Positions 17,482 through 27,074 are shown, counted from the first letter of the stretch. The stretch is 64,000 nt of DNA from Verrucomicrobiaceae bacterium (GCA_027486655.1 JAIXOR010000014.1:1-64000); one strand, 5' to 3'. Numbers and translations: made by a program. Notes: generated by a model from the sequence alone, not told the origin.

Positions 17482-18267
17482 ATGATGATCCGGTCCATCC
17501 TCAGAAACGCGGGAATCCGCCCGGACGCCCTGCGGGCAAGCCTGGCCGGATGGCGGCGCTATCTCTCAGACCGCTCGGTGATCCGCGCCGCAGCCCGCGA
17601 TGCCGGCATTCCCTGGGGACGCGAACTGCCCATTCTCACCGAGTGGAACGAATCGTCAGGAAACCTCGGCGCCTACTTCCTTCAGGACCAGTTGGTGGCT
17701 CGATGGATTCACGATGATCAACCGCTCCGCCACGTCGACGTCGGTTCGAGGCTCGATGGATTCATCGGCCATCTCTCCGTGTTCCGCGAAGTGGACGTGA
17801 TCGACATCCGCCCGCAACCGCGGCCGGTTCACCATGTGCGTTTCCATCAACTCGACCTGATGGACGAACTGCCCGGGGAGTGGCTGGGATGCACGCCCTC
17901 GCTTTCGTGCCTCCATACCATCGAGCACTTCGGGTTGGGACGCTACGGCGACCCGCTCGACATCTCCGGGCATCTGAAGGGACTGGAGCGGCTCAAACAA
18001 CTCGTGGCTCCCGGTGGCATCCTCTACCTATCCACTCCCATCGGTCCGGAACGGATCGAATTCAACGCCCACCGGGTCTTCGCCGCGCAAACCTTCACCG
18101 GATGGTTCGGTGAGGGCTGGTCGATCGAACGCTTTGCCGTGATCGACGACGAGGAGGTGCTTCACGAGGAGGTCGACTGGCGCTCGCCGCAGGCCGCCAC
18201 CCACTTCGGCTGCCAACTCGGAGTCGGCATCCTCGCCGCAAGACGGAATCCCTCCAGCACGCCATGA
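17482..18267 (+). CDS. DUF268-like, SAM-methyltransferase-related protein
   Basis: A 261-residue soluble protein. The central part has RHVDVGSRLDGFIGHLSVF, then VDVIDIRPQPRPVHHVRFHQLDL, then SLSCLHTIEHFGLGRYGDP and LVAPGGILYLSTPIGPERI. These correspond to the strand order of a class I methyltransferase fold with a glycine-rich motif I, an acidic end of strand 2 (D-I-R) and a post-motif CLHTIEH. The pattern matches DUF268-type proteins often found in glycan clusters. It may methylate a sugar, but substrate and activity are inferred. It starts five bases after the preceding stop and overlaps the next gene by ATGA. Confidence 0.65.
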   Translation: MMIRSILRNAGIRPDALRASLAGWRRYLSDRSVIRAAARDAGIPWGRELPILTEWNESSGNLGAYFLQDQLVARWIHDDQPLRHVDVGSRLDGFIGHLSVFREVDVIDIRPQPRPVHHVRFHQLDLMDELPGEWLGCTPSLSCLHTIEHFGLGRYGDPLDISGHLKGLERLKQLVAPGGILYLSTPIGPERIEFNAHRVFAAQTFTGWFGEGWSIERFAVIDDEEVLHEEVDWRSPQAATHFGCQLGVGILAARRNPSSTP

Positions 18268-19124
18268 TCCGCGTCATTCTGTTAGGGCGGACGGGCAACC
18301 ATCTCTTCCAGTATGCCCTCGGCCGGGTTCTTGCCGAAAAACACGGTGTCCCGCTCGTCATGGACGCCTCTTGGTTCAACCGGCAGGGCTGGAACGAGGT
18401 CTCGCACTTCCTGCGGCTGCCGATCCGCGCGAAGGTGGTGCGACGCCTGTCTCCGGCGGCGCGTTTGCTCCGCAAGAGCAGCGGCAGGCATTACTGGGAG
18501 TTCCTCGGCCTGCCGGTGATCCGCGAATCATCGACCGACCAGCGCTTTGATCCCTCGATCCTCGAAGCTCCCGCCGATTGCGTGGTGTTCGGCTACTTCC
18601 AGACGCCCTTGTATTTCCGGACCATCGCCGACGAACTGAGGCAGGAGCTCCGCAGCCTGATTGCCGCAGCGGTCACGGTGACTGACAATTGGAAAGACCG
18701 CCTCGCCGATCCCTCATCCGTCGCCGTGCACGTCCGGCGCGGGGATTATCTTCTCCATCCGATGTTCGACGTCTGCGGCAGGGCCTATTACGATCAAGGC
18801 ATCGCAAGGCTGCGCGAGCGAATCCCCGGGGCGCGCTTCCACATCTTCTCCGATGACCCCGGGTGGTGCCTCACCGAGTTCCAGGGAAACGACATCACCG
18901 TGATGGATTCCGGAATGGACGCCGCCGATCCGCTCCACGATCTTCACCTCATGAGCCTGGCCTCGCACCACCTGATCGCCAACAGCACCTACTCCTGGTG
19001 GGCGGCCTGGCTCGGACTCAGACCCGGCCAGCAGGTTCTCATGCCGGACCGCTGGTATGCCGGAGAGACCCACGCTCCGATCGAGGAAAAACGGCTCGAA
19101 CACTGGGAAATCCTCAAATTCTGA
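18264..19124 (+). CDS. GT11 alpha-1,2-fucosyltransferase-like glycosyltransferase
   Basis: A 286-residue protein with the GT11 signatures: N-terminal GRTGNHLFQYALGRVLAEKH, HVRRGDYL beginning at H156 (the GDP-fucose-binding H-x-R-R-G-D motif), and the C-terminal NSTYSWWAAWLG block. Members transfer L-fucose from GDP-fucose, usually to galactose in O-antigen or capsule. No GDP-fucose synthesis genes are in the window, so the donor must come from elsewhere. It overlaps the upstream gene by ATGA. Confidence 0.88.
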   Translation: MIRVILLGRTGNHLFQYALGRVLAEKHGVPLVMDASWFNRQGWNEVSHFLRLPIRAKVVRRLSPAARLLRKSSGRHYWEFLGLPVIRESSTDQRFDPSILEAPADCVVFGYFQTPLYFRTIADELRQELRSLIAAAVTVTDNWKDRLADPSSVAVHVRRGDYLLHPMFDVCGRAYYDQGIARLRERIPGARFHIFSDDPGWCLTEFQGNDITVMDSGMDAADPLHDLHLMSLASHHLIANSTYSWWAAWLGLRPGQQVLMPDRWYAGETHAPIEEKRLEHWEILKF

Positions 19125-19134
19125 TAGATCGGCC

Positions 19135-19872
19135 ATGCTTCTTTCCATCATCGTTCCCGCCTACAACGAGGAGAACCTCGTCTGCGTGCTTCTGGAAAAG
19201 CTGCTCGAACTGCGCTTCGCCCCGGGGATCGATCGCGAGATCATCGTCGTGGACGACGGGTCCTCGGACGCCACCGCATCGAGGATCGGGGAATGGATCT
19301 CCTCACGGCAGGATGGCGGAGTGCGTTTGATCCGTCACGACCGCAACCAGGGCAAGGGCGCGGCTGTTAGAACGGGGATGGACGCCAGCTCGGGGGACCT
19401 CGTCATCATCCAGGATGCGGACCTTGAATATGATCCCGAGGACATTCACCGGGTGATCGCGCCGATCGTGGCCGGGGATGCGCTTGTGGTCTATGGATCG
19501 AGAATCCTCCGAGAGAAGGAACTGGGACGCTCCGGCTGCTGCGGATGGATCACCGGAAAGCACCCTCACTCCTACGTGCTTGCCTATCTGGGCGGCGTGG
19601 CGATCACCAAGTTCACCAACCTTCTCAGCGGTGCGGCGCTGACCGACGAGCCCACGTGTTACAAGTGCTTTCACCGGCGCGCCCTCGAGGATCTGCGGAT
19701 CGAGGCGGACGACTTCGCCTGGGAACCGGAAATCACCATGAAAGTCCTCACCCGCGGCATCCGCATTGTCGAGGTGCCCATTTCCTATCACCCGCGCAAA
19801 CTGGAACAGGGGAAGAAGATCAACTGGATGGACGGCGTGAAGGCCTTGCTCACCGTGTGGCGCTACCGATGA
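19135..19872 (+). CDS. glycosyltransferase family 2 (dolichol-phosphate mannosyltransferase-like)
   Basis: A 245-residue GT2 with LSIIVPAYNEENLVCVLLEKL, IIVVDDGSSDAT, the GKGAAVRTGM segment and VIIQDADLEYDPEDI, which is the canonical D-A-D metal site of DPM1-like enzymes. It probably charges polyprenyl phosphate with a sugar that is then used outside the membrane. The next gene encodes a large polytopic membrane protein that could be its user. Its stop overlaps an ATG that opens a 16-codon reading frame leading to the next gene. Confidence 0.88.
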   Translation: MLLSIIVPAYNEENLVCVLLEKLLELRFAPGIDREIIVVDDGSSDATASRIGEWISSRQDGGVRLIRHDRNQGKGAAVRTGMDASSGDLVIIQDADLEYDPEDIHRVIAPIVAGDALVVYGSRILREKELGRSGCCGWITGKHPHSYVLAYLGGVAITKFTNLLSGAALTDEPTCYKCFHRRALEDLRIEADDFAWEPEITMKVLTRGIRIVEVPISYHPRKLEQGKKINWMDGVKALLTVWRYR

Positions 19873-19915
19873 AGACCGGCGGCAATCCACTCCCAACCCC
19901 CGCACCGCTCGCTCC

Positions 19916-22264
19916 TTGAACGGCATCTCCAGATTCCCAACCGCCGCTGCGATTCTCATCGTGGTGGTGATGGCTTGGTTCTCACCGTGGTGGCTCGGCG
20001 GCAGGAACCTCGCGCCCGTCGATCTCCAGACCCGGATGATGAGCCCGTGGCGCGGGGACAACGAGACGCGCTTCGCCCGAAACCACATCGTCGCGGATGG
20101 TGTGGACCAGTATCTCGTTTACCGGCTCATTGCCGAGCGGGATTACCACCGCGAGGGAAAGGTCGGCTGGAGCAGCCTCACGTATGGCGGCACCGCGCAG
20201 AACGCGAACACGATGGCGCTGTATTTCGACTGGACGATGCAGCTGCATCGTTTCTTCGGATTCTGGACCGCCTGGCATCTCGGGCTGATCGGGCAGGTTC
20301 TGATCGCTGCATTCGGCATGCACGCCTTCCTCAAGGCGCGCGGGATCGCCGAGCCGTGGACCTGCTGCGGGGCCCTTGCCTACGCGGCAAACTCGCAGTT
20401 CGTCACCTGGATCCATCACCGTTGGGCGCTCGGTGCGTTCTGCTGGGTGCCCTGGATCCTCCTCGCCATCCAACTGCATCGCAAGGGATCGCGCGCGGCG
20501 GGATTCGCGGTACCCCTCCTGCTGGCGCTTGCCTTTCTCGGCGGGACCCTCCAGCACGCGGCTCTGGTGGTGCTCGTTGTGGTGGCCATGTGGGCCGAGC
20601 AGGCCATTCAACTGGGTCGTTCCGCATGGAAAGCCCAGCGCGCGCTGCTGGCCCGCCATCTGGTGTGGGGCTTGGCTGGCACCGGCCTGGCGGCGGTGAT
20701 GTTCCTGCCCTGCGTGGATGCCTTCCTCACCAGCAATCGCCTCGGCCTGCACACCGGCATGACCACCAACGCGGCCAACAGCATCTATCCCCAGGGTTGG
20801 CTGCAGCCGCTTTTCAATCTCGCCGCCTATCCCCTTCAGATCTTCCCCTCGGTGCTCGGTCGCTGCGATTCGATCGATGTCCTGAAGCTCTTCAAAAGCG
20901 ATCTCTTCTACGTCTGCTACTTCGGGTCACTGCCGGTCCTCATCGGTTTTCTCGCGCTGTGGCAGAAGCGCACGCCGGTCCTCGCCCGCATTCTGATCGC
21001 CGCAGGTCTCGTGCTGCCCCTCACGCCGTTGGTGCGTGTTCTCTATCAACGCCTGTTCATGCTCTTCATCATCGGGGCCATCCTTGCCTTCGCCCACTAC
21101 ATGACGGCCGCACCGCGTGAGGAACGAAGGCGGCTGGCGCGGATACTCAGCATGCTCGCCGGAGGAGCGGCGCTTGCATGGGCGGCCGTGAGTGCGGTTC
21201 TGCTCACCCAGGCGCAGCGACTCGATGCGCTGCGCGACCGCATCGCGGAAGTGGGTGGCGGGAGTTCCTTCGGCTTTTTCAAGAACTGGCTGCAGATGCG
21301 CGCCGGCAACTTCATCGGGGACCTCTTCATCTGGAGTCCGCAGCACGCGATTCCGCTGATTCTGTTAGGGATGGCGCTCGCCGGTCTCGCATTCACTGCC
21401 GCCGCCTCACCCCGGCGCGCGAGGATCGGCGGCATTCTGGTGCTGCTTGCGGTGATTGGCGAGGTGACCGTCTTCGCCTCCCGCTGGGCGGTTTGGAGCG
21501 ATGCCAGGGAGCACCCCTTGTTTCCGGAAACGGCGGAAAGCAGGATCCTGCAGGAGAAAGTGGGCAGGGACGGCCGTGTGACCACGGTGATCCATCCCAC
21601 GGCGCACATGGCGCTCACTCCCTTCGTCCCCAACACCCTGGCACCTTACGGCATCGCAACGATCTCCGGATATGACAGCATCGTGCCGGACGGGATGGTC
21701 CTCCCCACCGAAACCCCGGACGACGCCCGCAAGCTCGGAAGGTGCGGTGTGAGCCACCTCATCACCTGGCATGGAAACCCGGACATCCCCGGGGAGTGGA
21801 CGCGCATCTGGAGCAGCACCTCGATGGACCTCTATCAGAATCCGCTCGCCGTCCCCCGTTATGCGGGTTTCACGGACGACGGGGCCAGGTCCGGATTTCT
21901 TGAGGCAAGCGGAGGGGCCTTCACCCGCCTCACCGAGACTTCGGGGCTGGAGAACTCACGGATCATCGAGGTGCCGGCCGGCCTCCGCTGGTTGAGAATC
22001 GCCGAGAACCACGCTCCGGGGTGGCGCTATCGCGCCGTTGGCGGCAACGACTGGGCGGATGTTTCAACGGCGGCCGACAAGGCCATGTGGATCGCCAACC
22101 CCATGCCCGATCGGGACGTGCAGATCGAGATGATCTATCAGCCGCCCCTGCTCACTGCGGGCATTCGCGTTTCCGGACTCACGCTCGGGTTGATCGCCGC
22201 CGCGGCAGGCCTCACCTTGCTCAAGGGCCGCGGGAGGCCCCCGCTCGAACCGATCTCATCATGA
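19916..22264 (+). CDS. large polytopic membrane protein, YfhO/GT-C-like
   Basis: A 782-residue protein with roughly a dozen hydrophobic helices in residues 8-540 and a soluble C-terminal part of about 200 residues before a last helix near 755. The first loop holds LGGRNLAPVDLQTRMMSPWRGD, resembling the N-terminal extracytoplasmic region of YfhO-type membrane proteins, which modify surface polymers with sugars from lipid carriers. Its place directly after a DPM-like GT2 fits that role. The start is TTG at 19916, because the first ATG falls inside the first membrane helix. It overlaps the next gene by ATGA. Function is inferred from fold class only. Confidence 0.6.
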   Translation: MNGISRFPTAAAILIVVVMAWFSPWWLGGRNLAPVDLQTRMMSPWRGDNETRFARNHIVADGVDQYLVYRLIAERDYHREGKVGWSSLTYGGTAQNANTMALYFDWTMQLHRFFGFWTAWHLGLIGQVLIAAFGMHAFLKARGIAEPWTCCGALAYAANSQFVTWIHHRWALGAFCWVPWILLAIQLHRKGSRAAGFAVPLLLALAFLGGTLQHAALVVLVVVAMWAEQAIQLGRSAWKAQRALLARHLVWGLAGTGLAAVMFLPCVDAFLTSNRLGLHTGMTTNAANSIYPQGWLQPLFNLAAYPLQIFPSVLGRCDSIDVLKLFKSDLFYVCYFGSLPVLIGFLALWQKRTPVLARILIAAGLVLPLTPLVRVLYQRLFMLFIIGAILAFAHYMTAAPREERRRLARILSMLAGGAALAWAAVSAVLLTQAQRLDALRDRIAEVGGGSSFGFFKNWLQMRAGNFIGDLFIWSPQHAIPLILLGMALAGLAFTAAASPRRARIGGILVLLAVIGEVTVFASRWAVWSDAREHPLFPETAESRILQEKVGRDGRVTTVIHPTAHMALTPFVPNTLAPYGIATISGYDSIVPDGMVLPTETPDDARKLGRCGVSHLITWHGNPDIPGEWTRIWSSTSMDLYQNPLAVPRYAGFTDDGARSGFLEASGGAFTRLTETSGLENSRIIEVPAGLRWLRIAENHAPGWRYRAVGGNDWADVSTAADKAMWIANPMPDRDVQIEMIYQPPLLTAGIRVSGLTLGLIAAAAGLTLLKGRGRPPLEPISS

Positions 22265-22920
22265 ATCACGCTTGGATCCATTTCCGGAACCGGATGATCT
22301 CACTGTTTCCGTGGGTGACCCGGATCACCGAGACACGCAGGCTGCTCAGCGCCGCCGGGCAGTGGCGGACCACCGGCTGGACCAGTCCACCGCCATTCTT
22401 CGTGCGGCGCGCGATGCTTCTGGCCGAGGCCCGCGCCATCGGCGCGGAGGTCTTTGTGGAGACAGGCACCTTCCTCGGGGATACCACGTGGGCCTTCCGC
22501 AACGTGTTCCGCAGCATCCACACGATCGAGGTGGAGCCATCGCTGGCGGACCTGGCGAGGAAGCGCTTTTCAAAGCATCCGCACATCGAGGTGATCGAGG
22601 GGGACTCCTCGCGGGTCCTCGGCGGACTCTGCGGCCGGATCGACGGTCCCTGCCTGTTCTATCTGGACGGGCACTACTCCGGCGGCATCACCGGCATGGG
22701 AAATGTCGAGTGCCCGATACTTGCGGAGATCGACGCGATCTTCGAGCGGACCCGCAGTCCGTTCCGCATCGTGGTGGACGACGCCCGGCTTTTCGGCAGC
22801 GATCCGGCCTATCCCACGCTCGAGGTGTTTCTCCGCCACGTGCAGGGCCACGATCCCTCGTTTGAGATGCGTGTGGAAAACGACGCCATTCTTCTGATGG
22901 GGAAACCCGGTGATTCATGA
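22261..22920 (+). CDS. SAM-dependent methyltransferase-like protein
   Basis: A 219-residue protein with a class I methyltransferase pattern: VFVETGTFLGDTTWAF (motif I, E-T-G-T-x-x-G), IHTIEVEPSLADLARKRF (acidic residue at the end of strand 2), HIEVIEGDSSRVL (motif II), LFYLDGHYSGG (motif around strand 4) and FRIVVDDARLF. This arrangement resembles macrocin-O-methyltransferase/TylF-like sugar methylases. It is coupled by ATGA overlaps on both sides. A methyl decoration of the glycan is the likely outcome; the acceptor is unknown. Confidence 0.72.
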   Translation: MNHAWIHFRNRMISLFPWVTRITETRRLLSAAGQWRTTGWTSPPPFFVRRAMLLAEARAIGAEVFVETGTFLGDTTWAFRNVFRSIHTIEVEPSLADLARKRFSKHPHIEVIEGDSSRVLGGLCGRIDGPCLFYLDGHYSGGITGMGNVECPILAEIDAIFERTRSPFRIVVDDARLFGSDPAYPTLEVFLRHVQGHDPSFEMRVENDAILLMGKPGDS

Positions 22921-24047
22921 GCGGTGATCCGACATCCGGAAAGCCGCGTATCCCCGAGCTGGATGGCCTGCGTGGGGTGGCGGTGGCGCTTGTGCTCGTC
23001 TGGCACTACCTGCCATGCCAACTCCCGCGTGATGCCGGGCTGCTTTCATCCGTGCTGAGGCGCGGGCTCTATCTCACCGGAAGCGGCGTGGACCTGTTCT
23101 TCGCGCTGTCCGGATTCCTGATCTTCGGGATTCTGCTCGATGAGCGGAAGACTCCGGGCTGCCTGAGGATCTTCTACATCCGGCGTGCCTGCCGGATTCT
23201 TCCCGTCTATCTGCTTCTGTTAGGGAGTTTCGCGGCGCTTTCCGCGACCGACTTCCTCCCTCAGGAATCCCGCCAGTGGTTGTTCGGCAATCCGCTGCCA
23301 CTGTGGTCCTACGCGACCTTCACGCAGAACATCCTGATGGGCATGGAGAACACCTTCGGCCCCGGGGCGCTGTCGGTGACCTGGTCGCTGGCAGTGGAGG
23401 AGCAGTTCTATCTGATCGCCCCGCTTGTGGTGCTGATGGCCGGACGCCGTGGACTGGTCTGGCTGCTTCCGGCGATGCTGGTGGCGGGGCCCGTCCTGCG
23501 GGCGATGGACCCGGGTTTCCACACTTACGTGAACACCCCGTGGCGCGCGGATCCGCTGGTCGCGGGGGGATGTGTGGCGCTCATCGTGCGGTCAGAAGCG
23601 GCGATGGCATGGGTTCGCAGCCGGCGCGGACTTCTGCTGGCTGCGGCCGCTTGTCTGGCCGCGCTTGTGCCCTTGATGATCCTGAAGCCGGGCATCCTCG
23701 GGGTATTCGATCTGAGCTGGCTGGCACTCTTGTATGCGCTTGTCGTGCTGATGGCCGTTTCGGGAACCGCGGCACCGCTATCATCGTTCCTTCGACAAGC
23801 GTGGTGGATCTCGCTGGGGCGTTACTCCTATGCGATCTACATGTTCCATCAACTGGTGAGCGGACTTCTGCACGGCCTCATCCTGAAGCAGGAGCCTCTG
23901 ATCCGCGGATGGCCCGGCGCTCTGACCACACTCGCCGCACTGGTGACGACCTTGATGCTGGCATGGTTGTCCTTCCGCTATCTTGAATCTCCATTTCTCA
24001 AAATCGGGCAACGCTTCCGGTATGCCCGGAGCGGCAACCCCGCCTGA
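22917..24047 (+). CDS. acyltransferase family 3 (OafA/NodX-like) membrane protein
   Basis: A 376-residue protein with about ten membrane helices. The N-terminus RIPELDGLRGVAVALVLVWHYL is the acyltransferase-3 signature, with the essential arginine of GLRG and the histidine H31-H32 region after it. The segment SGVDLFFALSGFLIFGILL and the later SWSLAVEEQFYL-type motif (here TWSLAVEEQFYLIAPL) complete it. Such proteins move acetyl groups across the membrane to O-acetylate lipopolysaccharide or capsule. It overlaps the preceding methyltransferase gene by ATGA. A glycan O-acetyl decoration is the simplest reading. Confidence 0.9.
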   Translation: MSGDPTSGKPRIPELDGLRGVAVALVLVWHYLPCQLPRDAGLLSSVLRRGLYLTGSGVDLFFALSGFLIFGILLDERKTPGCLRIFYIRRACRILPVYLLLLGSFAALSATDFLPQESRQWLFGNPLPLWSYATFTQNILMGMENTFGPGALSVTWSLAVEEQFYLIAPLVVLMAGRRGLVWLLPAMLVAGPVLRAMDPGFHTYVNTPWRADPLVAGGCVALIVRSEAAMAWVRSRRGLLLAAAACLAALVPLMILKPGILGVFDLSWLALLYALVVLMAVSGTAAPLSSFLRQAWWISLGRYSYAIYMFHQLVSGLLHGLILKQEPLIRGWPGALTTLAALVTTLMLAWLSFRYLESPFLKIGQRFRYARSGNPA

Positions 24048-24055
24048 ATCCGCGG

Positions 24056-25255
24056 ATGAAGATCCTCACATGCACCCCGGTGGCTTTTGGAGGAGGCGCG
24101 GATTTCTTCGCGCGGGACAGCGGTCTGCTCTGCCGCGGACTGCAGCGCATCGGGATCGAAAGCCGGGCGGTGATGCCGCTTCCGGGGATGGCGGAGGACC
24201 AGCCTGATCTGGTCCGGATCTCGATGGCACGTCTGGAGGACCCCGGGTGGTGGCGTGCCCAGCAGGCGGATGGCGTGGTCTTGTATGCATGGGGGCGTCC
24301 GAAATTCCGCGAGGTGGCGAGCGCCATCCGCAGGGCGGGTTGCTTTCTCATTCTCAATCAGGACAACGGCGGTCTGGTGAGTCCGCTGGCCGGTTTCGGC
24401 GACTGGCTGCGGGAGCAATGGATCCTCGGCGGCGGTGGACGAGGTGCCGCGGGCTGCCTGCGAAGCGCGCGGCTCACGCTGCGGGGTCTCAGCGTCGGGC
24501 TTGCTCTAACCGATCCGCTGCGGGCCGACCATTTGTCCCACGGACACGTGATCGCCTGCGTCTCCCCGAAGGCGGCGGAACATTACCGAAAGCTTTGCCG
24601 CATTTACGGCCGCGGGCTGGAACAACGGGTGGAAGTGATCCCGCACGCGGTGGAATCGATGTTCCACGCGGGGGAATCCCTCAAGGAACGGCGGATTGTC
24701 TGCGTCGGCCGATGGAGTGACGAACTCCAGAAAAGGACCGGGCGGATGACCGGGGTGCTCGAATCCGTGCTGGCCAAGGACCCCGCCGTCGAGGTGGTGA
24801 TCATCGGCCAACCCACCGACAAGCTGAGCAAGTGGCATGCGTCGCTCGACAAGGCGGTGTCCGGGCGGATCCGGCTCACGGGCGCGCTGGACCGTGAGAG
24901 CCTCGCGGATTGGATGGCACGCTCGATGGTGTTTTACAGTCCCTCGGCTTTCGAGAGTTTCGGGATCGCCGCGGCGGAGGCCTTGTGTTGTGGCTGCTCG
25001 GTGGTGGCGGGAGAGTCCGTCTCGATGGCGAGCTTCGCCTGGTTTGTCTCCGAAAACTCCGGGCGGCTGTCGGCCACGGACGACGTTCAAGGCCACGCAA
25101 GGGCCCTTCGGGATGAGCTGCACGAATGGGATCGAGGCGGCCGCGACCCTGCGGCGATCTCCGCGATCTGGGCGCAGCGGCTGCATGCGGAGAAAGTGGC
25201 GGAAAAGGTCGCATCGATGGTCGAGAATCATCTCCGGCACAGGCGGTATTGTTAG
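24056..25255 (+). CDS. glycosyltransferase family 4 protein
   Basis: A 399-residue GT-B protein. The N-terminal half is divergent but starts with a strand MKILTCTPVAFGGGADFFARD. The C-terminal half shows RRIVCVGRWSDELQKRTGRM, VVIIGQPTDKL and SPSAFESFGIAAAEALCCGCSVV, the donor-binding E-x7-E motif of GT4. It starts eight bases after the acyltransferase gene. Sugar specificity cannot be deduced. Confidence 0.82.
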   Translation: MKILTCTPVAFGGGADFFARDSGLLCRGLQRIGIESRAVMPLPGMAEDQPDLVRISMARLEDPGWWRAQQADGVVLYAWGRPKFREVASAIRRAGCFLILNQDNGGLVSPLAGFGDWLREQWILGGGGRGAAGCLRSARLTLRGLSVGLALTDPLRADHLSHGHVIACVSPKAAEHYRKLCRIYGRGLEQRVEVIPHAVESMFHAGESLKERRIVCVGRWSDELQKRTGRMTGVLESVLAKDPAVEVVIIGQPTDKLSKWHASLDKAVSGRIRLTGALDRESLADWMARSMVFYSPSAFESFGIAAAEALCCGCSVVAGESVSMASFAWFVSENSGRLSATDDVQGHARALRDELHEWDRGGRDPAAISAIWAQRLHAEKVAEKVASMVENHLRHRRYC

Positions 25256-25322
25256 AAGACAAAGGGAAGGCACCGTCTTTTCGGCTTTCCAGAAGAGCGC
25301 TTTCCGAGCATTCCTCGTTGCG

Positions 25323-26120
25323 ATGGATTTCACGATCATCACCCCGTCCCTGAATTACGGCCGGTTTCTGGCGGACTGCCTGGAGAGCGTGGCCGGCCAG
25401 GCCGGAGCAAGCTTCGAGCACCTGGTGATCGATGGCGGCTCGACGGACGAGAGCGCATTGGTCGCGGCCCGCTTTCCCCACACGGTCTGGCGGGAGGAGC
25501 GGGATCAAGGCATGTCCGACGCGATCAACAAAGGCTTCGACCGAGCGAAGGGCGACTGGGTCATGTGGCTCAATGCCGATGATCGCCTGAAACCCGGGGC
25601 ACTCTCCGCGATGCTGGGTTTCCTCCGTGGGACCGATGCCGATGTGGTGTATGGCGACTGGGATTTCATCGACGAAGGTGGAGCGCATCTCCGCCATGTG
25701 GTCGCGCCCCGCTGGTCGCTGTTCGTGCACGTGCACCATCACTGCTTCATCGGATCCACGGCGGCCTTCTATCGAAAGTCATCGGTCATCGGCGGCGGCC
25801 ACCGGCTGCGGACGGACTTTCGTTACGTGATGGACGGCGAGTTTTACGCGCGGCTTCACACGGCGGATCTGGCATTCGAGAGAGTGCCGGTGACCGTGGC
25901 GGATTTCCGGCTTCACGGAGCGAACGCCTCTCAGCGTCATTTGGGAAAGACCCGGAACCTGGAGGTGATTCTCGCGGCGGAGCGGCAGCACGTCGAATCC
26001 CGTGCCATCCGCCGGGCCTATGGCATCACGCTCTTCACCGACCCCTATCTGAACGGGCTGGTGGATGGCATCCTGTGGATCGCCGCCCGTGGCTGGAAGT
26101 TGGTGAAGAAGGTTTTCTGA
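25323..26120 (+). CDS. glycosyltransferase family 2 protein
   Basis: A 265-residue GT2 beginning FTIITPSLNYGRFLADCLESV, with IDGGSTDES, DQGMSDAINKGFDRAKGDW and VMWLNADDRLKPGAL (D-D metal site). It shares these blocks with the GT2 at 12056, so the two are paralogues that probably use related donors. The C-terminus has a weak amphipathic segment but no clear membrane helix. The first ATG that leaves the N-terminal strand intact (25323) was chosen. Confidence 0.9.
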   Translation: MDFTIITPSLNYGRFLADCLESVAGQAGASFEHLVIDGGSTDESALVAARFPHTVWREERDQGMSDAINKGFDRAKGDWVMWLNADDRLKPGALSAMLGFLRGTDADVVYGDWDFIDEGGAHLRHVVAPRWSLFVHVHHHCFIGSTAAFYRKSSVIGGGHRLRTDFRYVMDGEFYARLHTADLAFERVPVTVADFRLHGANASQRHLGKTRNLEVILAAERQHVESRAIRRAYGITLFTDPYLNGLVDGILWIAARGWKLVKKVF

Positions 26121-26159
26121 AACCCGGATCCGTCCGGGACATTCCACGATACTCCACCC

Positions 26160-27074
26160 ATGTCCACGCCTCTCCGCATAGCCGCCGTGTTCGCCACGAT
26201 GAACCGGGCGCAAACCGCGTGCGCCTGCATCCGGGCGCTGGCCGGGCAGACGCGGCCACCCGAGCTGGTGGTCGTGGCGGACAACGTTTCACACGACGGC
26301 ACGGTGGAGGCCCTGCGTGGGATGTCCGGGCTGCCCTTCGAACTCATCGTCCATGAAATGCCGGACAATCGAGGCAATGCGGGTGGTGTGGAAGTGGCGA
26401 TGGATCTTTCCTTCGACCTCGGTGCGGACGCGGTTTGGATCCTAGATGACGATTCGTTTCCGCGGAAGGATGCGCTCGCAGAGCTCCTCGCGGGGGATTG
26501 GGACCGCAAGGTCGTGCGGCACCCGGTCCAGATCGACCCGGCGACGGGACGATTCACCTGGCCGATGCAAGTCTGGTCCGGCGATGCGTTCCGCCTTGTG
26601 GCGGGGCCCGATGATCTGCCGCCCGGGGATTTTGTCCGGACCCGCATCATGTGGACCGGGGCGCTGGTTTCCCGAGAGGTGCGGGAGGCGGTGGGACGGG
26701 TGAACGCGGGCCTGTTCATCCGTGGCGAGGACGAGGAATACCCGTGGAGATTCGAGAAAGCCGGCTTCACGCAGGCCGCGGCGGTCCGCTCGGTGCTGGA
26801 TCATGCGGGGCCGGATGATTTGGTCCACTGGAGGTTTCTCGGTCGCAATCTTTTCATCGAACGAGGGCTGGCGGACTGGAAGTTGTATTACAAGGTCCGG
26901 AACATGGTGTGGTTGAAGCTGCGCCAGAAGGGTTGGATGGCGGCATTCGCGATGGCGGCCGCCTATGCCATCGGCATCATGCGGATCGACGGTCCCGGAC
27001 GGATCGGAGTGATCGCGGAGGCGGTACGGGATGGCTTCGTGGGACGCCTCGGCAAATGGATCCGCCATCAGTGA
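26160..27074 (+). CDS. glycosyltransferase family 2, rhamnosyl/galactofuranosyltransferase-like
   Basis: A 304-residue GT2 with IAAVFATMNRAQTACACI at the N-terminus, DNRGNAGGVEVAMD, a WILDDDSFPRKDAL metal site (D-D-D) and GLFIRGEDEEYPWRFEKAG near 188-206, where acidic residues serve as catalytic base. The MNR start, D-D-D and E-D-E-E-Y patterns recall the GT2 branch that contains GlfT-like galactofuranosyl and WbbL-like rhamnosyl transferases. Because the same locus encodes UDP-galactopyranose mutase, Galf transfer is a reasonable hypothesis, not a demonstrated one. Its last 7 bases overlap the convergent VanZ-like gene. Confidence 0.78.
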   Translation: MSTPLRIAAVFATMNRAQTACACIRALAGQTRPPELVVVADNVSHDGTVEALRGMSGLPFELIVHEMPDNRGNAGGVEVAMDLSFDLGADAVWILDDDSFPRKDALAELLAGDWDRKVVRHPVQIDPATGRFTWPMQVWSGDAFRLVAGPDDLPPGDFVRTRIMWTGALVSREVREAVGRVNAGLFIRGEDEEYPWRFEKAGFTQAAAVRSVLDHAGPDDLVHWRFLGRNLFIERGLADWKLYYKVRNMVWLKLRQKGWMAAFAMAAAYAIGIMRIDGPGRIGVIAEAVRDGFVGRLGKWIRHQ

